A stretch of DNA of 64,000 bases from Bryobacteraceae bacterium (GCA_023384675.1 JAHDVK010000007.1:1-64000), one strand, 5' to 3'; counted from the first letter of the stretch, positions 45,063 through 54,994 are shown. A program made the numbers and translations. The notes: generated by a model from the letters alone, not told the origin.

Positions 45063-46613
45063 ATGAACGAGCTGCTGAGTCCGACACCGCTGATCACCGC
45101 GATCCTCTCGATGGCGGCGGCTTCGCTGGTCTGGTGGTTCCGCGACCAGCGCGTCAACCGGCTGCGTAAGCGAATCGCGGCGATTCAGGCGTTGTCCGAA
45201 GATGTGCTCACGGGCCGTTCGGCGACGGCCGTTCAGGAACTGCTTGCGGAAACCCTCCCCGGCCTGACCGGAGGCGCGCAGGCGCGGCTTTGGATCGCCG
45301 AGCCTTCCACGGGGGAGTTGGAGGCGGCGGACGGGCGCGGTCCAGCAATACCGGCGCAGGGCCAGTCCGACGCGCGCCGGCAGTGCTTCGACAGCGGCGC
45401 TGCGCGCCGCGATGAATCCGGAGACGGGTTGCGCTTGCTCTTGCCCATGCGCACGGAAGGGCGGACGCTGGGCGTCCTGGAACTGCATTGGGCGCAGCGC
45501 ACGCCTCGGATTTCCGTGGAAGAGCAGGCCGCCCTGGCGCACCTTGCCAACCAGATCGCCATCGCGCTGCGGCTTCTGGATCAGAGCCTGCTCCGGGAGC
45601 AGGTGCTTCGCAGTGAACGGCTGGGAGCCGTGGGCCAGCTCATGTCCGGAGTCGCCGCTGAGCTGCAGGAACCGATCGAAGAGATCGCGCGGATCGCCGG
45701 CCGCCTCCAGACATCGGACCCCAACCAGGAGGCCTTCCGTGCGTTGAACGAGTGGAGCGCGGCCGCCACGCAGGCGCTCGACCGGCTGGTGGCCTTCGGG
45801 CGCCCGGCCGAATCGCGGGCACGGCCGGTGGACCTCGGCGAACTGCTCAGAAAGCTCGCCCACTTTCGTGAGCGCACGTGGCGCCTTCGCCAGGTTGGAA
45901 CGCGTTTGGAGTTGCTTTCCGCTCCGCTCACTGTCATGGGCTCGTACGGCCAGTTGGAACAGGCTCTGCTCAGTGTGATCCTGCGGGCGGAGGAATTGTT
46001 GCCGGCGGACGGCGACCGGCGCCTTGCGGTCACCTTGGCCCGGGAGGAAGGGCGCGCCCGTGTGATCGTCGAGTTTGCCCTTGAACAGGAGCCCGGTGAA
46101 TGGGGCCTGTCGGTCGCAAGCGGAATCGCGGGCAATCATGGGGGCAGTCTTCGCATCACCCGGGAGCCCCGAGGAGCGCGTTGCGAGATCAACCTCCCCT
46201 TGCTGAGCGCCGCCTCGCCCGTGAGCCCCTCGCTCACGGAGCCTTCCCGCCCGCTCACCTTACTGGTGCTGGCGCCCGACCCGCACGACAGCCGCCACCT
46301 CGTGGACCTGCTCGCGGCGCGCAATCATCGGGCGGTACCGGTGGCCTCGGATACCGAGGCTCTCGACCTCTGCGGCCGCTTTCGCTTCGACGCCTTGTTC
46401 GCGGCCGTATCTTCTTCCGATCCATCCTGGGCAGGACTCCACGAACGCACACGCCGGCATGTGCCCAGCTTCGTTCTGCTGCCCGACGCCGAAGAAAGCG
46501 CCTCGGTGCCGCAGCCCGCCGGCGGACCGGTTCTCGTGCTGCGCAGGCCGCCCGATCCGGCCGAACTCGGCCGCTTGCTGGTGGAAATCGGAGGCCGCTA
46601 CCCGGGCGCTTGA
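45063..46613 (+). CDS. degenerate hybrid histidine kinase (pseudokinase with pseudo-receiver)
   Basis: 516 aa. One N-terminal membrane helix (about 9-26), a GAF-like domain (about 40-172), then a HisKA-like helix: ERLGAVGQLMSGVAAELQEP. In active kinases this reads GVAHExNNP, so the phosphoacceptor His is Ala199. The ATPase part keeps the shape (SYGQLEQALLSVILRAEELL, SVASGIAGNHGGSLRI) but the N-box Asn residues are Ser304 and Arg308. The C-terminal receiver-like domain (about 397-512) has APD where the acidic pocket should be, Ala448 where the phosphorylated Asp should be, and Arg in place of the Lys. Four separate catalytic features are lost while the fold and frame are kept, so it is probably a sensor or scaffold. 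Confidence 0.75.
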   Translation: MNELLSPTPLITAILSMAAASLVWWFRDQRVNRLRKRIAAIQALSEDVLTGRSATAVQELLAETLPGLTGGAQARLWIAEPSTGELEAADGRGPAIPAQGQSDARRQCFDSGAARRDESGDGLRLLLPMRTEGRTLGVLELHWAQRTPRISVEEQAALAHLANQIAIALRLLDQSLLREQVLRSERLGAVGQLMSGVAAELQEPIEEIARIAGRLQTSDPNQEAFRALNEWSAAATQALDRLVAFGRPAESRARPVDLGELLRKLAHFRERTWRLRQVGTRLELLSAPLTVMGSYGQLEQALLSVILRAEELLPADGDRRLAVTLAREEGRARVIVEFALEQEPGEWGLSVASGIAGNHGGSLRITREPRGARCEINLPLLSAASPVSPSLTEPSRPLTLLVLAPDPHDSRHLVDLLAARNHRAVPVASDTEALDLCGRFRFDALFAAVSSSDPSWAGLHERTRRHVPSFVLLPDAEESASVPQPAGGPVLVLRRPPDPAELGRLLVEIGGRYPGA

Positions 46614-46663
46614 GTTCTGCAACCGTGCGGGCCGCGCGAGCGTCTGCTGAAATTAGAGAAGCT

Positions 46664-47155
46664 ATGGCTATGTCACGTGTTGTCGCTTGTACCTTTCTCG
46701 CATTCGCGCTCGCGGCTGCGTTGACCGCGCAAGGCCGTTACGACGGACCTCGGCCGGAGAAGGCGGATTTGCCGTACCTGCTGCATGCCCGTAATCTCGT
46801 CGAAACCGAACCCGGCGAGGCGGTGATGTCCACGGACAAACGCTTCACCGTATACACGGTCGCCGGCGCGGCTTCGTCAGTGAAAACGCCAGTGCCCGAG
46901 CCGATTTTCCTGTTCAAGTCCGAGCGCATCAACGCCGACCGGCTCTCCCTTTACAAGATGACTGTGGAACGGGGCAGCCGTGTGATTCGCTTTCCCGAAC
47001 GGCCCGGCAAGAACACGCCCAAGCCCGTCTTTCTGATGGTCACACCGCTAGAAAAGGGCCTGTTCAAAGTAGAAGTGAACGAGCCCATCGAAGATGGCGA
47101 ATACTGCCTCACGCCAGACGGCGAGAACATTGTCTTCTGCTTCACCACTTACTGA
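46664..47155 (+). CDS. small secreted protein of unknown function
   Basis: 163 aa with a signal peptide (about 1-22, cut before GRYDG). The mature part has HARNLVETEPGEAVMSTDKRF, a hydrophobic VYTVAGAASSVKTPVPEPIFLF, and a C-terminal DGEYCLTPDGENIVFCF. No family recognised. Two in-frame ATGs at 46664 and 46670 are both possible starts. It lies 50 bp after the pseudokinase and 28 bp before the oxidoreductase, all on the plus strand. Confidence 0.6.
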   Translation: MAMSRVVACTFLAFALAAALTAQGRYDGPRPEKADLPYLLHARNLVETEPGEAVMSTDKRFTVYTVAGAASSVKTPVPEPIFLFKSERINADRLSLYKMTVERGSRVIRFPERPGKNTPKPVFLMVTPLEKGLFKVEVNEPIEDGEYCLTPDGENIVFCFTTY

Positions 47156-47164
47156 GGCACGCTC

Positions 47165-47173
47165 TGATAGAAT
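47165..47173 (+). promoter_or_regulatory. candidate extended -10 (TGATAGAAT) upstream of the oxidoreductase
   Basis: TGn plus TAGAAT (5 of 6), with 10 nt to the ATG at 47184. The interval contains no Shine-Dalgarno. Confidence 0.4.
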
Positions 47174-47183
47174 CGCTTTCGCC

Positions 47184-48482
47184 ATGAGCGATCGCCGCGC
47201 CTTCATCAAAACCGCGTCCGCCGCGGGACTCACTACCCACATCTTTCCACGGCTTGCCCGGGGGGCAAACGATAAGTTGCAAGCAGCGTTCATCGGCATG
47301 GGCCGCATGGGCATGGGAAACCTGAGCGCCGCCATGCGGCAGGACAACCTCGTACCCGTCGCCGTGTGCGACGTCTATCAGCCGAATCTCGACAAAGGCT
47401 ACGAAGCCGCGGCCAAGAACCTCCACGGAGCCACAGTCCGCAAGGTGAAGGATTTCCGCCAGATTCTTGCCGACAAGTCCATCGATATCGTTTGCATCTC
47501 AACGCCCGATCACTGGCACGCCTACATGACCGTGGAAGCCTGCAAGGCTGGCAAGGATGTGTACGTCGAAAAGCCCGTCTCGGTCACCATCGAGGAAGGG
47601 CAGTTGATGGTGAAGGCCGCGCGCAAGTACAGCCGTGTCGTGCAGGCCGGCACGCAGCAGCGCTCGCAGCCCCACTATCAGAGGTTGACGAAGATGATCG
47701 CCGATGGCGCCATCGGCGATGTCACCTTTGTCCGCACGGGCAACTACGGCTTCACCGCCCCTGAGGGCATCGGCGCGCCGGCCGATGAGAAGCCCCCGGC
47801 GGATCTCGATTGGGACCTCTGGCTAGGCCCGTCGCCCATGCGCCCGTATAACCGGAACCGCTTCGGCGTCGATCCGAAATCCTTCTCCCACTTCCGCTGG
47901 TTCTGGGATTATGCCGGCGGCATGATGACCGATTGGGGCGTCCACCTGCTCGACATCGTGCAATTGGCCTTCGGCGAGGAGATGCCCACCGCCTGCGTGG
48001 CCCTGGGCAAGAAGACTTACATCCAGGACAATCGCGACACGCCCGACACGCTGGAAGCCAATTACGAGTACTCGAAATTCATCGCCACCTACGAAAACAG
48101 GCTCGCCAACAACCACTCCCCGTTCCCCTACGGCAACACCGCATTCCACGGTTCGAAGGGCACGTTATACTGCGACCGCTCGGGCTTCCGCATCGTGCCC
48201 ATCCGGGGCAGCGGCATCGAACCGCTCGAGATGCTCGCCGAACGAGGCGGCGGCAACGTTCAGCATTGGGCCAATTTCCTGGATTGCGTGAAAACGCGTC
48301 AAAAACCCGTCTCCGACATCGAAAACTGCCATAAATCGACGACAACCTGTCATCTGGCGAATATCTCGATCCGCGCCAAGTGCCGCGTGGATTTTGATCC
48401 GGCCACCGAGACGGTAAGTCCCGTTGAGGCGCGGCGCTTCGCTTCCCGCGAAGCGCGCGCGCCCTGGAAGATTACGCTGTAG
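47184..48482 (+). CDS. Tat-exported Gfo/Idh/MocA family oxidoreductase
   Basis: 432 aa. Leader DRRAFIKTASAAG with twin arginines. Rossmann start AAFIGMGRMGMGNL, ISTPDHWHAYMTVEAC, VEKPVS (active-site motif), AGTQQRSQPHYQRL, LGPSPMRPYNRNRFGVDP, FRWFWDYAGGMMTDWGVHLLDIV. Secreted members of this family act on sugars or polyols. Third of three such genes in the window; closest in motifs to the one at 34539. The sequence contains the usual family length and no obvious defects. Confidence 0.9.
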   Translation: MSDRRAFIKTASAAGLTTHIFPRLARGANDKLQAAFIGMGRMGMGNLSAAMRQDNLVPVAVCDVYQPNLDKGYEAAAKNLHGATVRKVKDFRQILADKSIDIVCISTPDHWHAYMTVEACKAGKDVYVEKPVSVTIEEGQLMVKAARKYSRVVQAGTQQRSQPHYQRLTKMIADGAIGDVTFVRTGNYGFTAPEGIGAPADEKPPADLDWDLWLGPSPMRPYNRNRFGVDPKSFSHFRWFWDYAGGMMTDWGVHLLDIVQLAFGEEMPTACVALGKKTYIQDNRDTPDTLEANYEYSKFIATYENRLANNHSPFPYGNTAFHGSKGTLYCDRSGFRIVPIRGSGIEPLEMLAERGGGNVQHWANFLDCVKTRQKPVSDIENCHKSTTTCHLANISIRAKCRVDFDPATETVSPVEARRFASREARAPWKITL

Positions 48483-48497
48483 CGGCCTTGCGCGGGT

Positions 48498-51251
48498 TTA
48501 TTGCGCGCGTTCGTTGATGATCCGCTCGATGGATTCCATCTCGCGGCCCGCCTCGGCGTATTTGCCCTGGCCCTGCAACTCGCGGTACCGCCTGAGATGG
48601 TTTCGCAGCCTGTTGAGCGCCTCGGAGGCCGGTTGCGCGGCCGCGGGAACAGGCGCTTCCGTGGCCGCCGCCGCCACTGCGGCAGCGGTCTGCGGCGGCG
48701 GTGCAGCGTCGAGAAATTCGCCGCCCGCAAGCGCCTGCAACGCTTCTTCATACGTGTCTTCGTAAATCAGCCGGTTGCCCACCGCGATGACGACTTTCCT
48801 CAACTGCGGCATGCGCGCCTCGGCGGCCTGCAGATAAATCGGTTCGATGTAAACGAACGTATCGTCCACGGGCAGCACCAGCATTTGGCCGCGCAAGACT
48901 TGCGACCCTTGCTGATTCCAGAGTGACAGGTCTTTCGAGATGAACTGATCCTGGTTGATGCGCGCCTCGATCTGCATCGAGCCAAACATCAGCTCCTGTT
49001 TCGACAGCTTCAGGAACACCAGTTCGCCCAGATGCTCGCCGTCGCAGCGCGCCACCATGAGCCCGATCATGTTGTCCTTGTTTCTCGGCGTGAAAGAGGT
49101 CATCAGCAGGAATTCGGGCTCGTCCTGGCCGGGCAGGGTGGCGATCACATAAGTCGGCGCGGCAGGCTCCGCGCGGCCGGTTGGATTGTTCAGGTTCCGC
49201 GCGATCTCCCAGACGTCCTCCTTATTGAAGAACGCCTCGGTGTCGGTCATGTGGAACGTCCGGTAGATCTCGGCCTGCACGCGGAACATGAACTCGGGAT
49301 AGCGGGTGTGTTGGCGCAGATCCGATGGCATCTCGGACTTCGGCGTGAACAGCTTCGGGAACAGATGCCGGTAGGCGCGCAGCACCGGGTCCTTCTCATC
49401 GAAGACGTAAATGGTGATGGTGCCGTCATAGGCGTCCACCACCGCCTTGACCGAATTGCGGATGTAGCTCACCTCGCCCATTCCGGCCAGACGCACGGAG
49501 CGGGAATAGGGGTGCGACGACGCGCTCGTGTATCCGTCAATGATCCAGGCCAACTGGCCGTTGTCGCGAATGACCAGATACGGATCCGGTTCCCAATGCA
49601 GGAAACCCGCCAGCGCCGTAATCCGCTCGCGCACCTTGCGCCGGATCATCATCCGGCTCTCGGGCTTCAGGTAGCTGGTCAGTACAATGTTCCAGTCGCC
49701 CGTGGCCAAAGCCGCGGCGAACCGCATCGGCGGAGAGGAAATCGGGAAGCCGCCTTTCCCGCTGTAGCGGGTTTCGACGTTGCCGCTGCCCGAGGGGTAG
49801 TTGAATTCGGGCTGCGCCGTGCGTACAAATACCGGCTCGTGGGTTACTTCGCCGTAATAGATCTCCGGCCGCGTCAGTTTCAGGGAATCCGTGCGAACTT
49901 CCGCAGGGGCGTTCAACACCAGCAGACGCGGCAAGCCGTCCGGCGTAATCCGTGCCGCCTCCGCAACCACCATCCCATAGCCGTGGGTGTAGATGAAGTG
50001 CGGATTGATCCAGCGAGACCTTGCATCCCCGGGCAACTGGTTGACGTCCAACTCGCGTGGCGAAAGCAACACCTGCCGCAACTGCCCGTCGATCATATAG
50101 CGGTCGACGTCGCTATCGTGAAAGACGTAATAGGGGCGCAATGCCTGGATCTGCGTGATGGTGTCGTGGAAGGCCCGCCAATCCCACAGCCGCACGTTGT
50201 TGAACAAAGCGCGATGGCGGTTGGGATCCACGGGAGCTGCCTGCGAAGCGGGGAATTCGATTTCCTTGCTGCGCACGGTCAGCCCGTACGCTTCCCGGGT
50301 TGCCGCGATATGCCTGGTGATATACGGGGCCTGAATCGTAATCTCGCTTGGCCGGACGTACAGGGTATAGAGAATGCTGGGCACGATTAGATAGAGGGCC
50401 ACCGTTACTGGCAAAAGGAGCAGAAGTTTCCACTTGCCGGCAAACAGGCCGACGGCCCCCAGGACCGCCGCCGCCATGCAAGCCCACAACAGCCGCATCG
50501 TCACCGTTTCCGCGGTCCAATCCATGCCGACCAGCGAACTGTGGTCCTGGTACAGGAGTTCGTATCGCGTCAGGAAAAACCGCACCGCCAAGGCGAGCAG
50601 GAAGACGCCGCCCGCGACGCGGATGAAGCGCGTTTCGAGGGCTCCGCCGAGATTCAAGTCGCGCAGGTCGAACTGCAGCCCCGCTTCCGGGGTCCACTCC
50701 GGTATCCGCGAACGCAGCGACCACAGCCGCGCCGTCAGCCAGTAGATCACCGCCGTGAAAATAGTCGCCACCAAAAGCAGCCGCAGCAGGACGCCATAGA
50801 AAGGCACGTGGAAGAAGTAATACTTGAGCGGCAATTGAAAGACCGGATCGCGCCAGGCGTCCTGCGCGTCCACTGCGAGTCCGCCCGTGAAACGCGCCAC
50901 GGTCCACGAATCGACGGTTGCTGTTCCCACAATGAGGCTTAGGACAAACAGCGCCGCGGTCGCCAGCTTCGCATAGCCGGGATAGGCGCGCATCCGGGTG
51001 CCCGCCTTCTTCATGCCGCGCGCGTGCGCGATCCAGAACAGGGCAAACACGAGCAACGCAGCAGAAAGCCCGGGCAGGTAGTTGAAGCTCAACATGCGGT
51101 ACCAGGTTTCCAACTGGCCCATTTCCTGCCACCACTGGTACTCGATGACGAAGCGGGCGATCGCCCGCACACTCATCAGAGCCGCCAATATGAGGACGAT
51201 TACCAATCCGAGGCCGAACCTCGCGCGGGGACGTTGAATCTCATCTGTCAT
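48498..51251 (-). CDS. UPF0182 family multi-pass membrane protein
   Basis: 917 aa. About seven membrane helices in the first third (first at GLGLVIVLILAALMSV, then around YLPGLSAALLVFALFW, LATAALFVLSLIVG, VLLRLLLVATIFTAVIYW). The large C-terminal part carries the family motifs WDWRAFHDTITQIQALRPYY, DVDRYMIDGQLRQVLLSPREL, WINPHFIYTHGYGMV and TSFTPRNKDNMIGLMVARCDG. The C-terminal 100 residues are Ala-rich with a short coiled coil. Function unknown. The ATG at 51251 was chosen because upstream in-frame sequence is not membrane-like. Confidence 0.9.
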   Translation of the reverse strand: MTDEIQRPRARFGLGLVIVLILAALMSVRAIARFVIEYQWWQEMGQLETWYRMLSFNYLPGLSAALLVFALFWIAHARGMKKAGTRMRAYPGYAKLATAALFVLSLIVGTATVDSWTVARFTGGLAVDAQDAWRDPVFQLPLKYYFFHVPFYGVLLRLLLVATIFTAVIYWLTARLWSLRSRIPEWTPEAGLQFDLRDLNLGGALETRFIRVAGGVFLLALAVRFFLTRYELLYQDHSSLVGMDWTAETVTMRLLWACMAAAVLGAVGLFAGKWKLLLLLPVTVALYLIVPSILYTLYVRPSEITIQAPYITRHIAATREAYGLTVRSKEIEFPASQAAPVDPNRHRALFNNVRLWDWRAFHDTITQIQALRPYYVFHDSDVDRYMIDGQLRQVLLSPRELDVNQLPGDARSRWINPHFIYTHGYGMVVAEAARITPDGLPRLLVLNAPAEVRTDSLKLTRPEIYYGEVTHEPVFVRTAQPEFNYPSGSGNVETRYSGKGGFPISSPPMRFAAALATGDWNIVLTSYLKPESRMMIRRKVRERITALAGFLHWEPDPYLVIRDNGQLAWIIDGYTSASSHPYSRSVRLAGMGEVSYIRNSVKAVVDAYDGTITIYVFDEKDPVLRAYRHLFPKLFTPKSEMPSDLRQHTRYPEFMFRVQAEIYRTFHMTDTEAFFNKEDVWEIARNLNNPTGRAEPAAPTYVIATLPGQDEPEFLLMTSFTPRNKDNMIGLMVARCDGEHLGELVFLKLSKQELMFGSMQIEARINQDQFISKDLSLWNQQGSQVLRGQMLVLPVDDTFVYIEPIYLQAAEARMPQLRKVVIAVGNRLIYEDTYEEALQALAGGEFLDAAPPPQTAAAVAAAATEAPVPAAAQPASEALNRLRNHLRRYRELQGQGKYAEAGREMESIERIINERAQ

Positions 51252-51342
51252 TGATTTGTCTCTCCACCAGTGTATCCACCTGCGTCCGCCGTTTCCCGAT
51301 TTCCACCGCGATGCGACACAATGGTTTCTCCGTACTATCGCT

Positions 51343-52671
51343 ATGTCTCTCAACCCGTACCTGTTCCGCGCCACGATCGTCGCCGCTCTCGGCGGCCTGC
51401 TGTTTGGTTTCGACACAGCCGTGATCGCCGGCGCCACCGCGGCGCTTGCTGCGCTGTTTGAGCTCACTCCCGCCATGCTCGGAGTTACGGTTTCCAGCGC
51501 CCTGTGGGGCACGGTGCTCGGCGCGATGTTTGCCGGATGGTCGGGCGACCGCTTCGGGCGCCGCGATTCGCTACGCCTGCTGGGCCTGTTTTACTTGCTC
51601 TCCGCGCTGGGCTGCGCGCTGGCCTGGGACTGGTATTCGTTTCTCGTGGCGCGCTTCCTCGGCGGCCTCGCCATCGGCGCCTCATCGGTGCTGGGGCCCA
51701 TGTACATCGCCGAGATCGCCCCGGCCCGGCTGCGCGGCCGCCTGGTGGGCCTGTTCCAGTTCAATATCGTGCTGGGCATCCTGCTGGCCTACTTCTCGAA
51801 TTACCTGATCGGCCTCATCGGCCTTGGCGCCCAGGAGTGGCGCTGGAAACTTGGAATCGAAGCCGTGCCCGCCGCGGTTTTTCTGGCGCTGCTGTTCTTC
51901 ATTCCCCGCAGTCCCCGCTGGCTCGTCAAGCGGGGCCTGATCGATGAGGCGCGCCAGGTGCTCAAGATGACCGGCGAGACCAACTATGAGGCGGAACTCC
52001 AGGCCATCATCGAATCGATCGATGCCGAGCACGGCCTCGCCGACGAGCCGCTGTTTACGCGCAAGTACCGCTTTCCCATCCTTCTCGCCGTCTCACTGGC
52101 GATGTTCAACCAGCTTTCGGGCATCAACGCCATCCTTTATTACCTGAACGACATCTTCGCGCAGGCCGGTTTTGACAAGGTCTCCAGCGATCTGCAGGCC
52201 GTCGCGCTGGGTTCGGCGAACCTCGTGTTCACGATCCTCGCCATGAGCGTCATCGACAAACTCGGCCGCAAGAAACTGCTGCTCATCGGCTCCGTCGGCT
52301 GCGCATTGTCATTGGCCGGCACGGCCTGGATCTTTTTTACCGGCACAAACAAACACCTGCTCGTCTTCATGCTGGCCGGCTTTACGGCGTCGTTCGCTTT
52401 CTCGCAGGGCGCGGTGATCTGGGTTTACCTCAGCGAGATCTTCCCGAACCGCGTCCGCGCCAAGGGCCAGAGCCTGGGCAGCTTTACCCATTGGGCGATG
52501 AACGCCATCATCGCCGCGGTCTTCCCCGTGCTTGCCGCCCTCAGCCAGGCCGGCCCGTTCGTCTTCTTCTGTGCCATGATGGTGGCCCAGTTCTTCGTGG
52601 TGCTGAGTATCTTCCCGGAGACCCGCGGCTACACGCTCGAGCAGATGCAGAAGCGGCTGGGCATTCACTGA
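51343..52671 (+). CDS. sugar porter family MFS transporter
   Basis: 442 aa with twelve predicted helices. Family motifs: ALGGLLFGFDTAVIAG in helix 1, the loop GDRFGRRDSLR, the GLAIGASSVLGPMYIAEIAPARLRGRLVG block, SPRWLVKRGLIDEA, NQLSGINAILYYLNDIF (sugar-contacting helix 7), DKLGRKKLL and WVYLSEIFPNRVRAKGQ. It resembles XylE/GalP-type H+/sugar symporters. The substrate cannot be told from sequence. It is divergent from the UPF0182 gene, with 91 bp between the starts. Confidence 0.92.
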   Translation: MSLNPYLFRATIVAALGGLLFGFDTAVIAGATAALAALFELTPAMLGVTVSSALWGTVLGAMFAGWSGDRFGRRDSLRLLGLFYLLSALGCALAWDWYSFLVARFLGGLAIGASSVLGPMYIAEIAPARLRGRLVGLFQFNIVLGILLAYFSNYLIGLIGLGAQEWRWKLGIEAVPAAVFLALLFFIPRSPRWLVKRGLIDEARQVLKMTGETNYEAELQAIIESIDAEHGLADEPLFTRKYRFPILLAVSLAMFNQLSGINAILYYLNDIFAQAGFDKVSSDLQAVALGSANLVFTILAMSVIDKLGRKKLLLIGSVGCALSLAGTAWIFFTGTNKHLLVFMLAGFTASFAFSQGAVIWVYLSEIFPNRVRAKGQSLGSFTHWAMNAIIAAVFPVLAALSQAGPFVFFCAMMVAQFFVVLSIFPETRGYTLEQMQKRLGIH

Positions 52672-52769
52672 GGAACAGCGCTGAACTCTGCTTCGTGAAA
52701 TCTACGTTTGCGCCAAGCGACGGCTGAGCATGGTATCGCAAGGGACGCGAGTCGCAAGCGATCTCATCT

Positions 52770-54068
52770 TTAGAAGCCTGCCGCCCTCCATACCACCTCG
52801 CCGCCCACGACCGTCACAATCGGTCCTCCCCGGAACGTCCGCCCGCTGAACGGGGAATTGCGGCTTTTCGATTCCGATTTCGTCACGTCGTACGTCCACG
52901 GGTACTCGGGATGGAACACCGTGGCGTTCGCCTTCACGCCCTGGCGCAGCGTGCCGCGTTCGCGCGCGCCCGTCCAGCCCATCACGCGCGCGGGCTCGCT
53001 GGTGTACAGCGCCACCAGCCGCGGCAGCGCGATCTTGCCCGAATGCACCAGCACCTCCAGCGACACGCCCAGGGCCGTCTCCAGCCCGATAATCCCGAAC
53101 GGGCACTTCTCGAACTCCTGCATCTTGTCGTCGCCCGCGTGCGGCGCATGATCCGTCGCCAGACAGTCGATCGCCCCGCTCACCACGCCGTTGATCACCG
53201 CATCCACATCGTGATCGCAGCGCAGCGGCGGCTTCATCTTGTAGTTCGAATCGTAGGGACGCATGTGCCCGGTGTGCAGCGCGATATGGTGCTGCGTCAC
53301 CTCGGAGGTCACGCGCAGGCCGCGCTGCTTGGCAAACGCGACCATCGCCACCGCGTTCTTCGTGGAAATGTGCGCCACGTGATATCGCGCGCCCGTCATC
53401 TCGGCCAGGATAATATCGCGGGCCACCATGACATCCTCGGCCGCTGAAGGAATCCCGCCCAGGCCCAGTCGCACGCTCTCAACGCACTCGTGCATGTCGC
53501 CGCCCGCGCTCAGGTTCAGGTCCTCGCAATGGTCGATCACCGGGATATCGAGCGCCTGCGCCGCTTCCATCGCCCGCCGCATCACGCGCGAGTTCATCAC
53601 CGGACGGCCGTCGTCGCTGATCGCCACGGCCCCCGCCGCCACCATGGAACCGATCGAAGCCATCTCCTCGCCCGCGCTGCCTTTGGTGATCGCCCCGATC
53701 GGAAACACCTCCACCACCGCGTGCTTGCGCGCCTTATCGACGATGTAGCTCGTCACCGTGGCCGAATCGTTCACCGGCTTCGTATTCGGCATGCAGCAAA
53801 CCGTGGTGAAGCCGCCCGCCGCCGCGGCGCGGGCGCCCGTCTCGATGGTTTCGGCGTGCTCGAACCCTGGCTCGCGCAGATGGACATGGATGTCGATGAA
53901 CCCCGGCGCCACCACCAGTCCCGTGGCGTCGATCACCTCCGCTCCCGAAGTCTCCAATCGCGGACCCACACCCGCGATGAGCCCTTCCTCAATCAGCACG
54001 TCGCTCACCGCGTCCAAACCCGATGCCGGGCAAATCACGCGTCCGCCGCGAATCAACAGCTTCTTCAC
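52770..54068 (-). CDS. pyrC: dihydroorotase
   Basis: 432 aa, type I dihydroorotase/amidohydrolase. Cyclises carbamoyl-aspartate to dihydroorotate. Metal ligands: HVHLREPG, AISDDGRPV, DHCED, HVAHIST and CLATDHAPH are all present, so the enzyme should be active rather than a PyrB-supporting pseudo-DHO. The start overlaps the pyrB stop by 4 bp. Confidence 0.95.
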   Translation of the reverse strand: MKKLLIRGGRVICPASGLDAVSDVLIEEGLIAGVGPRLETSGAEVIDATGLVVAPGFIDIHVHLREPGFEHAETIETGARAAAAGGFTTVCCMPNTKPVNDSATVTSYIVDKARKHAVVEVFPIGAITKGSAGEEMASIGSMVAAGAVAISDDGRPVMNSRVMRRAMEAAQALDIPVIDHCEDLNLSAGGDMHECVESVRLGLGGIPSAAEDVMVARDIILAEMTGARYHVAHISTKNAVAMVAFAKQRGLRVTSEVTQHHIALHTGHMRPYDSNYKMKPPLRCDHDVDAVINGVVSGAIDCLATDHAPHAGDDKMQEFEKCPFGIIGLETALGVSLEVLVHSGKIALPRLVALYTSEPARVMGWTGARERGTLRQGVKANATVFHPEYPWTYDVTKSESKSRNSPFSGRTFRGGPIVTVVGGEVVWRAAGF

Positions 54069-54976
54069 TGCAACAACACCCTTTCCAGCACCGCCATCCG
54101 CACCGCAATGCCGTTTTCCACCTGATTCAGGATCATCGACCGCTGCGAATCAGCAACCTCGCTCGCGATCTCACGCCCCCGGTTGATCGGCCCCGGGTGC
54201 ATGACAATCGCCTCCGGCTTGGCGAGTTCCAGATGTTCCAGCCGCAACCCATAAAAACGGAAATACTCGCCCGCGGGCATCGACGGCTCGTGAATCCGCT
54301 CCAGTTGCACGCGCAGCATCATCATCACGTCGGCATCGCGCACCGCCTCGCGAATATCCGTCTCCAGGCTGATGCCCGGCGCGATCGCCGCCAACTCCCG
54401 CGGCGCCAGCGCGGGCGGCCCGCAAAGCACCACGTTTGCGCCGAATTTCGAAAGCAGGTGGATGTTCGAACGCGCCACCCGGCTGTGCAGAATGTCGCCG
54501 ATAATAGCCACGCGCAAGCCTTCCAGCCGCCCCAGCCGGTCGAGAATCGTGCGCGCGTCCAGCAGCGCCTGTGTCGGATGCTCATGCATGCCGTCGCCCG
54601 CGTTTACGATCGGCGTCGTCAGGTGCCGCGACAGAAAATGCGGCGCACCCGAAGCCGCGTGCCGCATCACGATCGCCGACGGATGCATCGCCACCAGCGT
54701 ATTCAGCGTGTCCACCAGGCTTTCGCCTTTTGACACGCTCGAACCCGCCGCGGTGATCGACAGCGTATCCGCGCCCAGACGCCGCGCCGCAATCTCAAAG
54801 CTCGACCGGGTACGCGTCGAGTTCTCGTAAAAAAGATTGACCACCATGCGCCCGGCGCAGGTGGTCAATTTCTGAAACGGGCCTTGTCCATGCCATTGAA
54901 ACGCCTCGGCGCGGGTCAGAATCTCTAAGATCTCGCTCCGCTCCAGCGGCTCAATGCCCAGGAGTCCTTTCGCCAT
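54065..54976 (-). CDS. pyrB: aspartate carbamoyltransferase catalytic subunit
   Basis: 303 aa. Committed step of UMP synthesis. Seen: FYENSTRTRSSFE (carbamoyl-phosphate site), VMRHAASGAP, GDGMHEHPTQALLD, GDILHSRVARSN, MMLRVQLER and the VMHPGPINRG aspartate loop. No regulatory subunit gene (pyrI) is adjacent; the layout pyrR-pyrB-pyrC is the class-B type. Confidence 0.96.
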   Translation of the reverse strand: MAKGLLGIEPLERSEILEILTRAEAFQWHGQGPFQKLTTCAGRMVVNLFYENSTRTRSSFEIAARRLGADTLSITAAGSSVSKGESLVDTLNTLVAMHPSAIVMRHAASGAPHFLSRHLTTPIVNAGDGMHEHPTQALLDARTILDRLGRLEGLRVAIIGDILHSRVARSNIHLLSKFGANVVLCGPPALAPRELAAIAPGISLETDIREAVRDADVMMMLRVQLERIHEPSMPAGEYFRFYGLRLEHLELAKPEAIVMHPGPINRGREIASEVADSQRSMILNQVENGIAVRMAVLERVLLQ

Positions 54977-54994
54977 TGGCTCCTCCCGCCGGCG

